Origin: Chromera velia
Taxonomy: Eukaryota > Sar > Chromeraceae
Assembly: GCA_018398765.1 (NCBI GenBank)
Contig: JAHBMJ010001014.1
Coordinates: 1,963 to 36,410 of the forward strand
Reading direction: 5' to 3'
Length of the DNA: 34,448 nt
Every line of letters begins with the position of its first letter. The stretch's first letter is position 1. Positions 9,349 to 21,106 of the stretch are shown here, one piece after another. A model generated the notes under the pieces. That model was given only the letters and a program-made list of their open reading frames with translations, did no database searches and was not told the origin of the DNA. The translations under genes were made by a program, and so were the position numbers.

Positions 9349-12300
9349 ATGCATGCCTCGCCCGCCTGTGGAGCGAGGGAGGGCTCCCCTTCCTCTCCTC
9401 TGGTCATCAGGGGGAAGTGGTGCAGGGTCAACCGAAGGACTCTGCCCTACTACCTGAACAGCACAACCTACTGGATGGGCCTGTTGGGCCTGATCGTTGC
9501 CTGGGCCTTTGCGTTTCTGTATCATGGGGGAGTCTTTTGTCATGTCCACGGGTGTCCTGTGGTCTTTTCCTTCTCGCACTCTTCCGACTTCCACTTCTTC
9601 TCCATTCTGCTCAATCTGATCATGTACGCGTACTATCTGCCCACCACTCTTGCGGGTGCGTTTCTGTACCTCCTGGGGTTCCTGAATCCTCACGGAATGG
9701 AGGCCCACAAAAAGGTGGACTGGCGGAAGGTAGCACAGGCCTTCACGCTGCCTCCCGGTGCGTGTCGGTGGAAGCAGAGGCACAGAAGGATGATCTTCAG
9801 AGTCGTCACAAAAGGAAGGGACGCCGAGCTAATCGATGAGGTGCTCAGACACAACCTCCCGATCCTCCACGGGTTCATGAACGACGGCGTGCTCTTCTCC
9901 CCCGTGATTGAAATTGTGACTGACCTGAGCCTCCCAAACTTCGACCACTTGCACGCACTGGGCCACAGTCTTGGCGTCTTAGTGCGTCAGATGGTTGTCC
10001 CTCCCGACTACCGAACACCCCGTGGGTCCAAGTTCAAGGCACCTGCCCTTCACTACGCAAATGTGGTCGGGTTCCATCCCGTCTACGTTCAGACTGAAGA
10101 AGCAGGCATCGAAACGCTCAAGCAAACAGACAGAAGGGAGCAGAGAGGCGAGGAGAGAAGAGAGAGGAGATTCAGAGAAAGACCTTCAGGAGGTGAGGGG
10201 GGGACTGGTGCCGCATTGGCGGTGTTGGATTTCCCCTTCAACAGCACCAGCAACAACAGCACAGACAGAGGAGCATCCGAAGTGGATCCGTGGGGGGACG
10301 AACCAATCTCCCCCCAGTCACCCCTCCCGATCCCCCCCCCTGCTCTCAGAGGCCATGCAGAACTTCCTTTCCACTACCCCCCCCAGGCTCCTGCTCCTCT
10401 CCCGAACACAGCCCCAAATCCCATCCACTCCCCTGTGGGGGGGGGGNNNNNNNNNNNNNGGGGGGGGGGGGGGTCCATCTGCCCCCCCGTCATGGAGACG
10501 GATCTGATCATCCACTTAGACGAAGAGACCAAATTGACCGGTCAGTCCGTGGGTGGCTGGGAAGACACGCATTGTGTTCCGTTCTCGATGGCTTGGTTGG
10601 TTGATTCAGTCCGTTTGCTTCTTTTTTGTTTTCTTCGTTTCCTAGGAGTTGCCAGTCGGTCACGTCCCTGAAATGACCCCTTTTTGAAGATGAGTCTCGA
10701 CACCGTCTGGTCTCTTTTGTCCCCCGTGTCGAAAAGAATTGGTTGGCCGAAGAGAACCGAACGAAGAGGAACGTCTGTGATAATCCTGTGCCCTTTATAA
10801 GCTTCGCTTCCCACCTTCGTTCCCTCCCACGTGCACCAGATCACTTTAGTGCTTCTGCCTACTCTGTCCCTTTATGTTTCGTTCGCTTGTGAGGTTAAGA
10901 GAACCGATGGACACTGCTTTAATTTCCAGACAACACAATCATACACTGCACTGCATGCAACGCAACACACTTTAATGGTCTGCGTGCATGGACGTGCAGG
11001 TGAGGCCATCCAGGGCATCATGTGCTTCTACGCGGACTCATTCTCGAAGGCGCAGAATCGAAACAAGAAGAAACAGCAGCAGAAGGAAAACACACAACGG
11101 AAAAGACCGAGGGAGGGCAGAACAGGCAGAGAGAAAGAGAGGGAGAGAGGCAGATTAAGCTGTTGCCCTGCCCGCAGGCCCTGGGGACAAAAACGGGACG
11201 GCAGGAGGGGGAGAGACAGAGGGGTAAGAGACGGCGCCTCCCTTTCACCCAACAACAGACGAAGCCCCATGCAGGTTCCGAGATCCTCTTGGGACTCTGC
11301 GTCCCCTTCTCCTGCTGGTCGGGTGCTTGACAGAGAGAGAGAGACGGAGACGCTGATAGAGGAGGGGCTTCTTCTGCCTCAAACTAGTCAGCAGACAACC
11401 TCCCTCTCCTCATCTAAGGGGGGGAAATCGTGCAAAGGCGAATCGGCACAGGCGGGGGGGTTTGATGTGGTTGGTCAGGGGGTGATTGTGTACGGTCACG
11501 AGACCCCCACCTTCCTCCCGGCCACTTTGGCTGACTCCACTCGCGTGACTGACGACTACGCCCGTTTCCGTCTTTTTTTTTCCATCACTGGCAGGGCTCT
11601 GCAGGGCATGAAAGGTTCTTATGTCTGCGTGCCTGCGTGGATGGAGAAGGATCCTAATGAGGCCTCCTCCTGCAGTGGGATCGGGTTACCCGATCGAGAC
11701 GGGGAGTCAGAAGAGGAGGGTGTGGGGTTTGACGTTGGGGAAGACAACTCCATCACAGAAGATGCCGCATTCGGTCTTCTACTGATGCAGAAAGGCATCA
11801 AAGTTGGGTTTGTCCGTGGTGTGATGATGGAAAAGTCGCCCTATTGTTGGGACGATTTCATCAAACAACGTTCTCGATGGATCCAGGGACTCTGGAAAGT
11901 TGCGCTCTCCTCAGATCCAAGATTGCCCCTCTCCTCCCGCCTCTGTCTCCTCTTGGCTGTCTACCTTTTCTCTGTACTCCCTGTGAACCTCCTCATGGCC
12001 CCGCTCATGTGGCTCGCACCCCGCAGCTGGACTGTGCTGATCTTCGGCAGTCTCACACACAGTCTGGTGATGTGGGGGTATGCCTTCGGTGCCCTCCACA
12101 ACATCCGCCTCCCCCCTGCCTCCTCGTTAGCAGACTCAGCCGCGAACATCTTTTGGAAGGGCGCGCTAGTGCTTGTGTGCTGTGGCCTCTCGCCTGTGTG
12201 GTTGTACTTTGAGGCCGCGAGAATTGCACACGCAGCATGGACTTGGAGCACTAGGTCGAGGGGGTTCCATGTAATCCAAAAGAGTACTTATCGGCAGAGG

Positions 12301-13326
12301 GAGCAGGAAGAAGAGCAGGCAACGACAGACACGGGGGCAGAGGAATCGAGAGAAAGTGGACAGTCAGTAGGGGAAGAAGGAGATGCGTCCTCCTCGTTGA
12401 GTGGAACAAACATGAAAAGTGAGATAGAGGGAGAGGTGTCTGTTCGGTCGGGAGGACCAACTCCAGAAAGACAGTCAAACCCTTTGACTCTTTCCTTTTC
12501 TTCCCTTTCCCTTTCGTTTTCGATGCCCCTGCCTCCCCAACTAAACATCAACCTCCCCTCCCTCTCGTCACTTCCCCGTTTCCTCAAAAAGCTCTCAGGC
12601 GCCTCGTCAGGGGCCCAGAGTGGGACGACACAAGAGGGAGAAGGAGGTACGCGTGATGACCTCTTCATCTCCTCAGACAGAGACAGTGACTCCCCGTCCT
12701 CCTCTGCGTGGACTTCCTCTTCTTCCTCAGGATCTTCGTCTGTCCTTCTGCCCTGTGCAAAGAGGGAGAAGAAACAAACAAAGAGGGAGAACGAGTCTGT
12801 TCCCGACCTTCGCACCACAAACGCAAACAGAAGCAGGAGAGCCGAAATAGACCTCCCTGGAAAGAAGGAAGAGAGCGTGGAGGAAAAAGAAGCGCCCGAC
12901 GCAGCTGTCCCTTTCCCAGACGAGAGGGGCCCCTGGATGGACAGTCTGTCTGAGTCTGAATCAGAATCAGAGGCCGACTCGGAGACGGAGTCAAGGTGTG
13001 GGGTAGAAGAACAGGAAGAGGATGAAGAAGAGCAGCTAGAAATGACCCTGCAGAGCGCGGGAGTGCGACTCGACAGACAGTCCTTCTCGGAAGGTCGCGT
13101 CGTCATTTCTTCTTCTGCCTGTCCCTCTCCAGACAACAGAAAGAAAGACTGCAACAGAGAGAGGAACGGTGGGGGGGAGAGGGAACCGGAAGAGAGGGGG
13201 GGCCCGAACGTTCTTCAGATTCCTCCCGGGGCACCTCTCCGTTCCGATTCTTTCGACTTCGACCTCAACCTCGCAGACAAATGGGGACAGCCTCAGGGCC
13301 CTCCGCATCCTTCTCCCTCCCTCTGA
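9349..13326 (+). CDS. Egghead/BRE-3-like family 2 glycosyltransferase, two exons, about 1172 aa
   Basis: Exons are 9349-10540 and 11000-13326 with a phase-1 intron (GTCAGT...GTGCAG). The splice joins LDEETKLTG to EAIQGI, which aligns without gaps to the same place in insect Egghead. Egghead adds beta-1,4-mannose from GDP-mannose to glucosylceramide in the secretory pathway; the substrate here is inferred. Marks in order: N-terminal membrane segments (about 40-110), VTKGRD, IEIVTD (D192), PPDYRT and KFKAPALHY, HLDEET (D391), KGSYV, TEDAAF (E651-D652), MEKSP, QRSRWIQG (Q687-W691), several C-terminal membrane helices, and GFHVIQKS, matching the family's end near residue 820. Known relatives have about 450 residues. 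The excess lies in two low-complexity insertions (about 245-378 and 415-550) and a Ser/Glu/Arg-rich tail (about 825-1172). Insertion 1 contains the assembly gap. Part of either insertion could be an unrecognised intron. Confidence 0.85.
10447..10459. other. Assembly gap of 13 N inside a G homopolymer
   Basis: Thirteen N are flanked by six or more G on the left and twelve or more G on the right, within the first low-complexity insertion of the glycosyltransferase exon. The true length is unknown. As written, the gap keeps the frame from the N-terminal half through to HLDEET. Confidence 0.97.
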
Positions 13327-15373
13327 GTGACTGGTCATTCATGCAAACGCACACACAATTAAACAGACACACAGAACGAGCCATCGTCATGCACCCCTTC
13401 TTTCTGATCTAATTCATCGGCAATCGGAGTAAAGGCAAACGAGAAGAAGGAAAACCAACAAGGAAAGACACGCAGCCACTGTAAAAGTCAGAGAAAATCA
13501 AGTGACAAGAAAGTTCCTTCCGACTGTCGAGAACATGAAAAAAAGAAAAGAGCACTAATGGAGTCAATCAAAGCATCAGTTAGAGGAAAGGAATGACGAC
13601 AGACGAAATCAATCAGCGAAAACGAATTAATGGAAGGACACAACCAATCTCCGGTGAGACTGGTTTTCATTCCATGCACCCGTCCATCAATCCGACAAAA
13701 AAACAGAACATGCAAAAGCAAAAAGAATGAACTGTCGGGACGTCAAGCAGCCACAAATTCTTGCAGGCATGCTTAAACGGACTGGCGGTTTTCTGAAAAC
13801 GGCACTAACGCACAAGCAATTACTTCCAGCTTGCACTGATCAACTCGAAAGAAACACAGGTCGATGCGAATTGAGGGATCCTGTCCCCAAGCGATGCAAT
13901 TTGAAGCGAATTTAAGATCGAGCGTCTTCAGGAAGTGCACGATCGAGGTTTCCCTCCCGCACGGCATCGATTGAACTGGTGCAACATGCAGGCGCTGCCT
14001 CTCGTTTCATGTAGATCATCGATCGACAATGAATGATTCGCCAAATAATGCACACGTACTGAAATGTTCGGACCGTCAACCTGCCAGTTTGCTGAACCCT
14101 GGTCATTGCCAGTGATTGGCCTGCATGAGCTCGGCCTCGTTCTAGCAGACCGTCGACCTGCATGTGGCAGACTCGTGACACTGCATTGACACTTTGTTAT
14201 TGTTGTTCCAATTTGGAACAATTTTGAAATATTTTCTTTCTATGTCAAAAACTTGGTGTACAAACTTTAAGCTAGATACTAAGGAAATATACTAAAATAT
14301 CAACTATAGAATGATGATGATGATGATGTTGATTAAACCCGGCAGCCATCGTGTCCCAATGGCAGAGGGCAGTCTGCGTATATATGCATTGTTAGCCTAG
14401 GGGCGTAAAAGCTCCCTCAGAAAGGCCATACTGAATCAACCAGAAACTAGTAACCCCTTCAAGAGGAGAATATCAATTGAAAAATTGAAATGAAGATTCA
14501 ATACCACATCAAATCTAGTATCAAATATGCATGATCCTAAAATTAATCATTGAGCTTGCATTAGAGCTTGCATCATGTATATAAGTTAATAACCTCATAC
14601 TACACTTATAATTGATATAAGTTCTATGTTAATTGCTAGCTATGTTGGTATCTATAGGTTGGTATACCTAGGTTGCTAGCTAGGTTGATACGATGATATA
14701 TTGAAGACTCTGCACGCTGGCGTACATGTCTTTCACTTCACTTGAATCAATGACTTCCCATATCATCATCATCTATCATTTCATTCATATTGATTGATAG
14801 AATTTGCATGCTGCATGCAATGCCATACATCATGTATACCGTGAATGTTCCTTGCATGTTTCTTCTTAGGTCACTTCTGATAGATCGAGCAGGCCAAACG
14901 AAGTGCATGATCGAATATGCATGCATGTACATTACTTGCTTTTTGTTTAATTCACCCATTGATATACACACTGCGTATCTTGCGTGCGGCCGATCGAATG
15001 CAGATAGATGATTGATTTGTTCATTTTCAGACAGAGGCGAAATTCATTCAGAGAATGCATGCGAGTTGACTGCATGGATTCTTCAAGGACAGAGAGGAGC
15101 CTCAGGCTGAGAGGTCACCACCGCATGACAAGCAGAATTAAGAAGACCAAACGAGTAAGTAAGTACAAAGAAAGAGAGAACCTGAATTCAGTCGACCGAT
15201 CAATCCATGTAAGGGAAAAGAGGAGAGGCGAGGACCGCTAGGAGAGGATTGAATGTACAAAAGAGAAAGAGGATCCATCGGCTGATCGACCCAAACATGT
15301 GCATACACGAGGAAAGGAGCATTAAGGTGGTTCCACTGCATTAATTCTGACTGCTAAGAGAATACACACAGAC
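13327..15373. other. Intergenic region, no gene seen
   Basis: After the glycosyltransferase stop the DNA is mixed, then AT-rich from about 14200 to 14900. A short GAT run sits near 14312-14326, and TGCATGCA-type motifs occur near 14806-14818 and 14917-14926. Open frames are short and overlap on both strands with no family pattern. I see no RNA gene or mobile element I can support. Confidence 0.5.
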
Positions 15374-15553
15374 ATGGGTAGGCAGGCGAGGCGACGCGGC
15401 GTTCCTTCTTGCAAGAAGACTCTTTTTCTTCTCCTTCTCTTGTTGTCGTTGCCCGTGCGCTCAACATCCTCCCATCGATCCCTCTGTCCGATCCCATGCA
15501 GACAGACAGGCTCGTTTTGGCCTTTCAGGACCGACGGTGCAACCATTGCGGGC
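15374..15553 (+). CDS. Possible first exon of a small secreted or membrane protein
   Basis: The ATG at 15374 opens a 60-codon frame with a basic N-terminus followed by a strong hydrophobic run (LFLLLLLLSLPV), a plausible signal peptide, and two closely spaced cysteines (CPIPC). It ends at a consensus donor GTAAGT at 15554, phase 0. An acceptor CTTCAG ending at 15633 would continue in phase into a Phe/Ser-rich frame that stays open to 16029, but that part is pyrimidine-tract DNA and unconvincing. No family is recognised; it may be chance. Confidence 0.2.
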
Positions 15554-16383
15554 GTAAGTGTGACTGACTAGCGGCCTCGTTAGATTGATGAGGGAGAGCG
15601 TGTTGAACGGCTTGCTTAATTTGTTGTCTTCAGTACGTTTGCGTCGATCCCTCTTTCTTTTCTTTTCTTTTCTTTTGGACAGGCGCGTCTTTCTTTCGTT
15701 TGGTTCGCTTATTTCCTTCTTGCGTGTCATTCTCTCTCTCTCTCTCTTTCTCGCGAGGAGCTGAAAGGAAGGAAAGAAGGAGCCCTCTTTGGAGCTCCAT
15801 CCATCAATCAATGAATCGTTCGAGCCTTCCTCTTTTTGTGATTGATTGCCTGAAAGGATGGTTGGTCTTCTCCTCCCTCTCGCTTCTGTTTGAATGGTTT
15901 TGGGGCTGTACGTTCACAGGGGGAAGGAGACAAAGAGAGAGGTCAGCAGTCGAAATGGAATTTACGGACACAGAAATGGATGCGGATACAGGGACCTCAT
16001 TCTTTCTTCACGCAACACAAACACATTGAAGGGTGGAGGGAGGGAAAATGTGCAGACTGACTTAAAGAAACATTGGGCACGCACAGCATGAAGCGATTCA
16101 TTCCACATCCCCTCCCTGCATGCCCCCATGCTCATTCACTCACTCACTTGCGGCCTCTCTACACAACTTGTTTAATGTTACCCTTCCTTCTCCTCTCCAT
16201 GCAATTAAGTGAAGGTCCACATACCCCTTTCCCCACCCACCACGCCCCACCACCCCAAGAGAAGAGAAGAGAAGATCCCTGAGGGAGGCATCACTCCACT
16301 CCCTGTCAATTTCTTTTTTTTCTCGTCTTTCTTGGTGAGAGAGGGCAAGCGAATGACTCAACTAGCTAGCGTCTCTCTTTCCC
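15554..16383. other. Pyrimidine-rich intergenic or intron DNA
   Basis: CT- and CTTT-rich tracts near 15650-15750 and mixed sequence to the end of the Cys-rich gene. A possible acceptor (TTCACAG, ending near 15920) exists, but no following frame looks like protein. The right end is the 3' flank of the minus-strand gene ending at 16384. Confidence 0.45.
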
Positions 16384-18028
16384 TCAATATCCGTACCCCA
16401 CCATCCCCCCATAGGCAGGCATGCCTCCTGCGTACGTTGCGGGCATTCCTCCGTAAGGGTAGGAGCCAGACATAATCATGGGCTGCTGATGGGCGGACAT
16501 CGTCATGGGCTGCTGCTGCATGGCCATGGGCTGCATTCCCACTCCCCCCCAGGTGCCGAATCCCGGCTGCATCATCTGCTGCGGCTGCACCATGGGCTGT
16601 TGCTGCATGGATTGGAATCCCGGCTGCATTCCCATGGGCCCCATTCCTGTTCCCATACCTGCCATGGGCTGCTGCTGCATGGCCATGGGTTGCTGCTGCT
16701 GTGTCATCATTCCTCCTCTTCCGAGTCCCCTCTGCTTGACCTGGGGGCCTTCGTACTCGAGGAAGTTGGTGCGGGGGAGGTTGGCGCCGTCTCCGCCGTC
16801 GAAGAGCCACTCAGTGGGGGGGGTCCTGTGACGGGCCACTGCATGCAGCCAGCCATACGGACGGACAGAAAAAGGGAAGGAGAGAGAGGGAGGGAGAGAA
16901 AGCATGGGTGGGTCTGTCAGTTGGGAGTGAGTGAGAAGTATGAGCAGAGAGAAAGATGATGGTTTCCTCAGACAAGTTCGCAGGGCGTTTGAAGACTTGC
17001 AATTCGAGATGTTGCAAACAGAGAAGAGAAAAGGCTGACAGATGGATGGATGTTGATCAGATGGCCGGCTGCAGTGCCTATCTTGAATCGAAGATCGAAT
17101 TGCGTGATAGGCGGATTGGGAGAAAGCAGTTAACTGAATGACGAAACACAACAGTCCTCTGAAGAACGCACATGAAGGAGGGCATGTATTGCCTAACTAA
17201 CTGTTGCTGACCAAGGGTGAGTTCGAGAGTCTTCATCTTGGTGGCGAATCTGGTCTCGTCCATGAACCCTCCTGACATCATGCTGTTCTCCGTCACAAAC
17301 TGCATGCAGAACTGGCATTTGTTGGAGTCTGCCGCACAGCCTGCGCAGAGCCTCTGGAGAATATTTCCCTCCTTGTCCTTCACCAACACGGGCGCCCTGC
17401 CCCATGCACCGAATGCCATCCGTTCTCTCTGAATGTCCTCCTTGATTTTCAACCAGGGGACTGGGCAGATGTTCACATTGCACGCGCAGCAGGGCACAGT
17501 GGTGTCGTGGTTGTGGTAGGGGCCGCCAACCTTCTCTGCGTAGATGACGGTGGTCGCAAGAATTCCTGCACAGAAGATTCGGAGACAATGGAAGACGTGT
17601 ATGGAGCGGGACGGAGCGTTTACGGCCCGCGCAAGTGTTGTGAAGGTCAGTCGAAACTTCGAATACTTACTGTCGAGGTCGGACTCGAAAGTGGCAAGGG
17701 TTGGGAGGATATCCTTGCATCCCTGGCAGAGAGGGAGTGCGCTCATGATCTTCTCCTTTGAGAGGACCATCATCACCGGGTTCGGGTAGCACGCGCTCTC
17801 TCCGCAGTCGTGACAGTGCTGTCCTCCGCAAACGCTGATAACAGCTGTCTTACCTCCGGTTTCAGTTTCCTGGGTCTTGGTGCCTCCAAAGCAGCTTTTT
17901 GACGTTTTAGCCGGCATGGGGAGCCCCACCAGCTTGTTGTAGCAGCATTCGCATGCCATCATTCCCTTTTGCGGCTGGTCCTGCTTGAAAGTGCCGGCTG
18001 TCGCCACGGATCTCTGCATTGGCATCAT
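16384..18028 (-). CDS. Three-exon Cys-rich protein with Met/Gln/Gly-rich tail, 388 aa
   Basis: Inferred exons, in coding order, are 18028-17671, 17565-17212 and 16838-16384. Introns are 105 and 373 bp, with donors GTAAGT and GTCAGC, and acceptors ending GTGCAG and ATGCAG. Total 1167 nt, 388 codons plus TGA. Residues 1-237 carry many cysteines in pairs or clusters: CECC, CGGQHCHDC, CQGC, CCAC, CAGC and CQFC. This suggests several zinc-binding sites. Exon 3 starts with a conserved-looking segment (RHRTPPTEWLFDGGDGANLP), then residues 281-388 are low complexity: QQQPM repeats, then Gly/Tyr/Met motifs such as YGGMPA, ending GYGY. No membrane segment or signal peptide is evident. I do not recognise the family; zinc binding is inferred from cysteine spacing. 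It lies divergent from dynein LC1, 726 bp away. Confidence 0.7.
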
Positions 18029-18754
18029 CTTGTGGTATATCGATATATGTACGTGTTGTTCGACAGAGAAAGAGTGTACACGGACTTCGACTGTGTCGTT
18101 CAGGTTTCTGGAGCTTTTTCAGAGGGTCTATTCCTTTACAGGTAATTGTCAACGTAGCAGAAGAATCCAGAAGAGGTGTTGGGGAGTTCTGAAGCAAGCC
18201 TTGATTCCATTGCTGCATGCAGGACGCATTCGTTCTTGAGAGATCCGTGCGACTGGCACATGCTCAGTGAAATCGTTGAATTAAGTGCCCCGCAAAAGGG
18301 CCAAATTTGGGACAAAATAGACGTAAGTGCCACACACACGCACACTTCGGGGCCATTTGGTCACGGGGCCCACCGCGGGCCCGAATTTAACTCACGTACG
18401 CCCGTGCATCTGCGTGCTCAAAATGTGCATAATGCCGGGGCCTTTCGGGCCATGGATGATCATGGATGCATCAAATGAACTTACATATATAATTGGTCAG
18501 TGATGACGGACGAGATCGAGACCAATCTACAATCTTCGTACGTCACTGTGTTCATTCCTGGGCAGCACTCGATCTCCCTTAAATTGCTTACATCAGAGCC
18601 CTCCTTTCTTGCACGAGGGCAGCCTGTCCCGTTTCATTGCAGCCGCAGAAGCCGAACAACAGTTGCGTACCACAGCATATCTCTTTAGCCAAGCTCACGT
18701 GGGTGAGGTTGTTGTTCTTGTCTTTGGTGTATCGAGTTCAGCAGGGAGGGCAAC
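18029..18754. promoter_or_regulatory. Divergent intergenic region upstream of Cys-rich gene and dynein LC1
   Basis: 726 bp between two head-to-head start codons. It contains a GC-rich block (about 18360-18460), a GTAAGT at 18333 and an acceptor-like TTCAG just before 18742, so a non-coding 5' exon for the plus-strand gene is possible. No coding exon is seen. Confidence 0.35.
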
Positions 18755-20523
18755 ATGACGAGTTGTGCGAAGGCCATCCAGATGTGGGAGGAGAAGACCG
18801 AAAAGGTCGCAGCAGAGGCAGACGAGGTAAAGCTGATCTGTCAGGTCCCTCCCATCACAAAAATGGACGCTGCGTTGAACACTCTGGTGAACTGCAAGAA
18901 ACTCTCTCTGTCGACCAACTCGATCGATAAGATCATCAACCTTCCGAACCTCAGTCAGTCATCAGGGAATTGATCAGTGAGCAATCTTACCTTATGCCTT
19001 TTCTTCACACCGTACGCATCAGTTTTCCTTCAGGCTCATGAAATTCTTCTGTTCATCAGGATATACACACGCGCGTTCTCGGACCCTGGCATGCCCATAC
19101 ACTGCCCAGAAAGAGAAATCTGTTGCTGTGGATTGTATGCGTGCCTCTTCACTTCCTTGCCTGCTCATTCCTTGCACCCTTGCCCCTTTCTCTGTTTCTT
19201 TTTCTTCCCCCCCCTTTCTTCTTTCCGACTTTCCTTCTGTCCTCTTTCCGGTTTTTCCTGCCCTCCCTGCTTCCTTTCCTGCCTCCCCCCCTTGCTTCCT
19301 TCCTTCCTTGCTTCATTCCTTCCTCTTTTTCTTCCTTCCTTGCTTCCTTCCTTCCTTCCTTCCTTCCTTGCCTTCTTTCTTCACTCCACAGTTCCTTACC
19401 TCCCTCCTCTTTTTCTTTTCTCGCTTTCCTTTCTGCTTCAGTCCCTCATTCTTTCCTGTGCGTCAGTGCACGCACGCACATGCCCATACATTCGTTGTGC
19501 TTCTCTGAGTCTGCCTGCAGAGAACCTGGAGATTCTCTCTCTAGGACGGAATGTGATCAAAAAAATCGCAGGGTTGGATGAGATCGGGGCCACCTTGCGA
19601 GAGCTGTGGATCTCCTACAACCTGATCGACAAACTCGATGGCCTTTCGCCCTGTGTGAAGTTGCAAGTGCTCTTCATGAGCAACAACAAGATCAAAAACT
19701 GGGAAGAGATCGAGAAATTGGTCGGTTGGTTGGCTGCCTATATGCCGCTCCTTCCTTCCTTAAATTCGGACCCTAGATTTCCTTCTGATCCTTGATTCAA
19801 GATATTCGGGACAGCCCATGCGAATTCTTCGGTGACCTTAGATCGCCTGTTTGGGCTTTGTGTGGTTTTTCGTCAATATCTTGCACAGAATGGTGTGTCT
19901 GAACGTAGAGGACCATCTTCTGTCTCCATTCCTCACTCCCTCCCTCCCTGCCTACCTTGAATGAAGGGCAGAAGAAAATAAACAAAAGAGGAGAGAGAGA
20001 GAGAGAGAGAGATTACATCGGACTCGACATTCAAACGCGAAGGCTCAGAACACATAGAAAGAAGCACATCTATCTGCTGTCTATCTGCCTGCAGGCCTCC
20101 CTGCCCGAGCTCCAGAACGTTCTCTTCATCGGAAACCCAATCTATGACGGTTTCTCGAAAGTCAGTCGAAGTTAGGAAGGAACAGGATGAACTGTCTGAT
20201 TCTTCTCTCTCTCTCTCTCTCTCTCTCTCTTCCTTTCTTCCTTCCTTCCTTCCTTCCTTCCTTCCTTCCATTCCTTCCGTGATACCCTTTTTTTCTTTCT
20301 TCTCTGAGTCAGTTGCTTCTTCCGATGCTTCTGCTCTCCTTTCTTTTCGTCGTCGGCCGTGTACATGTCCTAGCGCACAATTTTGTGCGTCTGGCTGCTT
20401 TGTGATGGCCTATCCCTTCTTTTCCTTCCTTTTCTTTTTCTTCTTTCTGCACATCCGAATGCAATCCTCGAACCGTGCCTCCCTGAAGATGTTACCACAC
20501 ACACGCACACACACCGACACACG

Positions 20524-20564
<41 letters not shown>

Positions 20565-21075
20565 CCCGCTTCCCCTTTCTTTCATCATCCTTTTTCCCTT
20601 CCCTTGCCTTTCCGTTCCTTGAATCTTCCATGGTGATACATACACACAAACCTGTGTGTCTGTATGAAACTGTGAGTGGTAGAGTGACTGAATGTGTTTC
20701 TGGGTGACTCTGTGAATGAATGTGTGTGAAAGAGAGAATGCGTGAGTGAGTGAGTGCGTGAGTGCAGGAGGACGTGAAACCCAAAGTCGTGAAGAGGCTT
20801 CCCAACATCAAGACACTCGACGGCCAGCTGGTCGGTCGGCCGGCCTTCCCGTCCCTTCTCTTCTCTTTTCATTCTGTGTGTCGGCCTGTCTTCCTGTCAG
20901 TTTGTCTTGTCTGGAGTACCTCAAGACAAAGAGGAAAAAAAAAAAAAAGCAATCTGTCAGTCTCTCCCTGCCTGGCTCTCTCTGTCAGAAAGGAAGCCCC
21001 CATCTTCACTCAAAGTAAAAGGAAGGAGATGGAATAGAAAAGGGAAGAAGAACAAGAAGAGGAGGAAGAAAAACA

Positions 21076-21106
<31 letters not shown>

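Noticed and set aside
8941..9783. 280-codon minus-strand frame
   Set aside because: It overlaps the first exon of the glycosyltransferase, which has clear homology; the minus frame is Arg/Ser/Pro-rich shadow.
12288..13154. 288-codon minus-strand frame
   Set aside because: Antisense to the Ser/Glu-rich tail of the glycosyltransferase; low complexity gives open frames on both strands.
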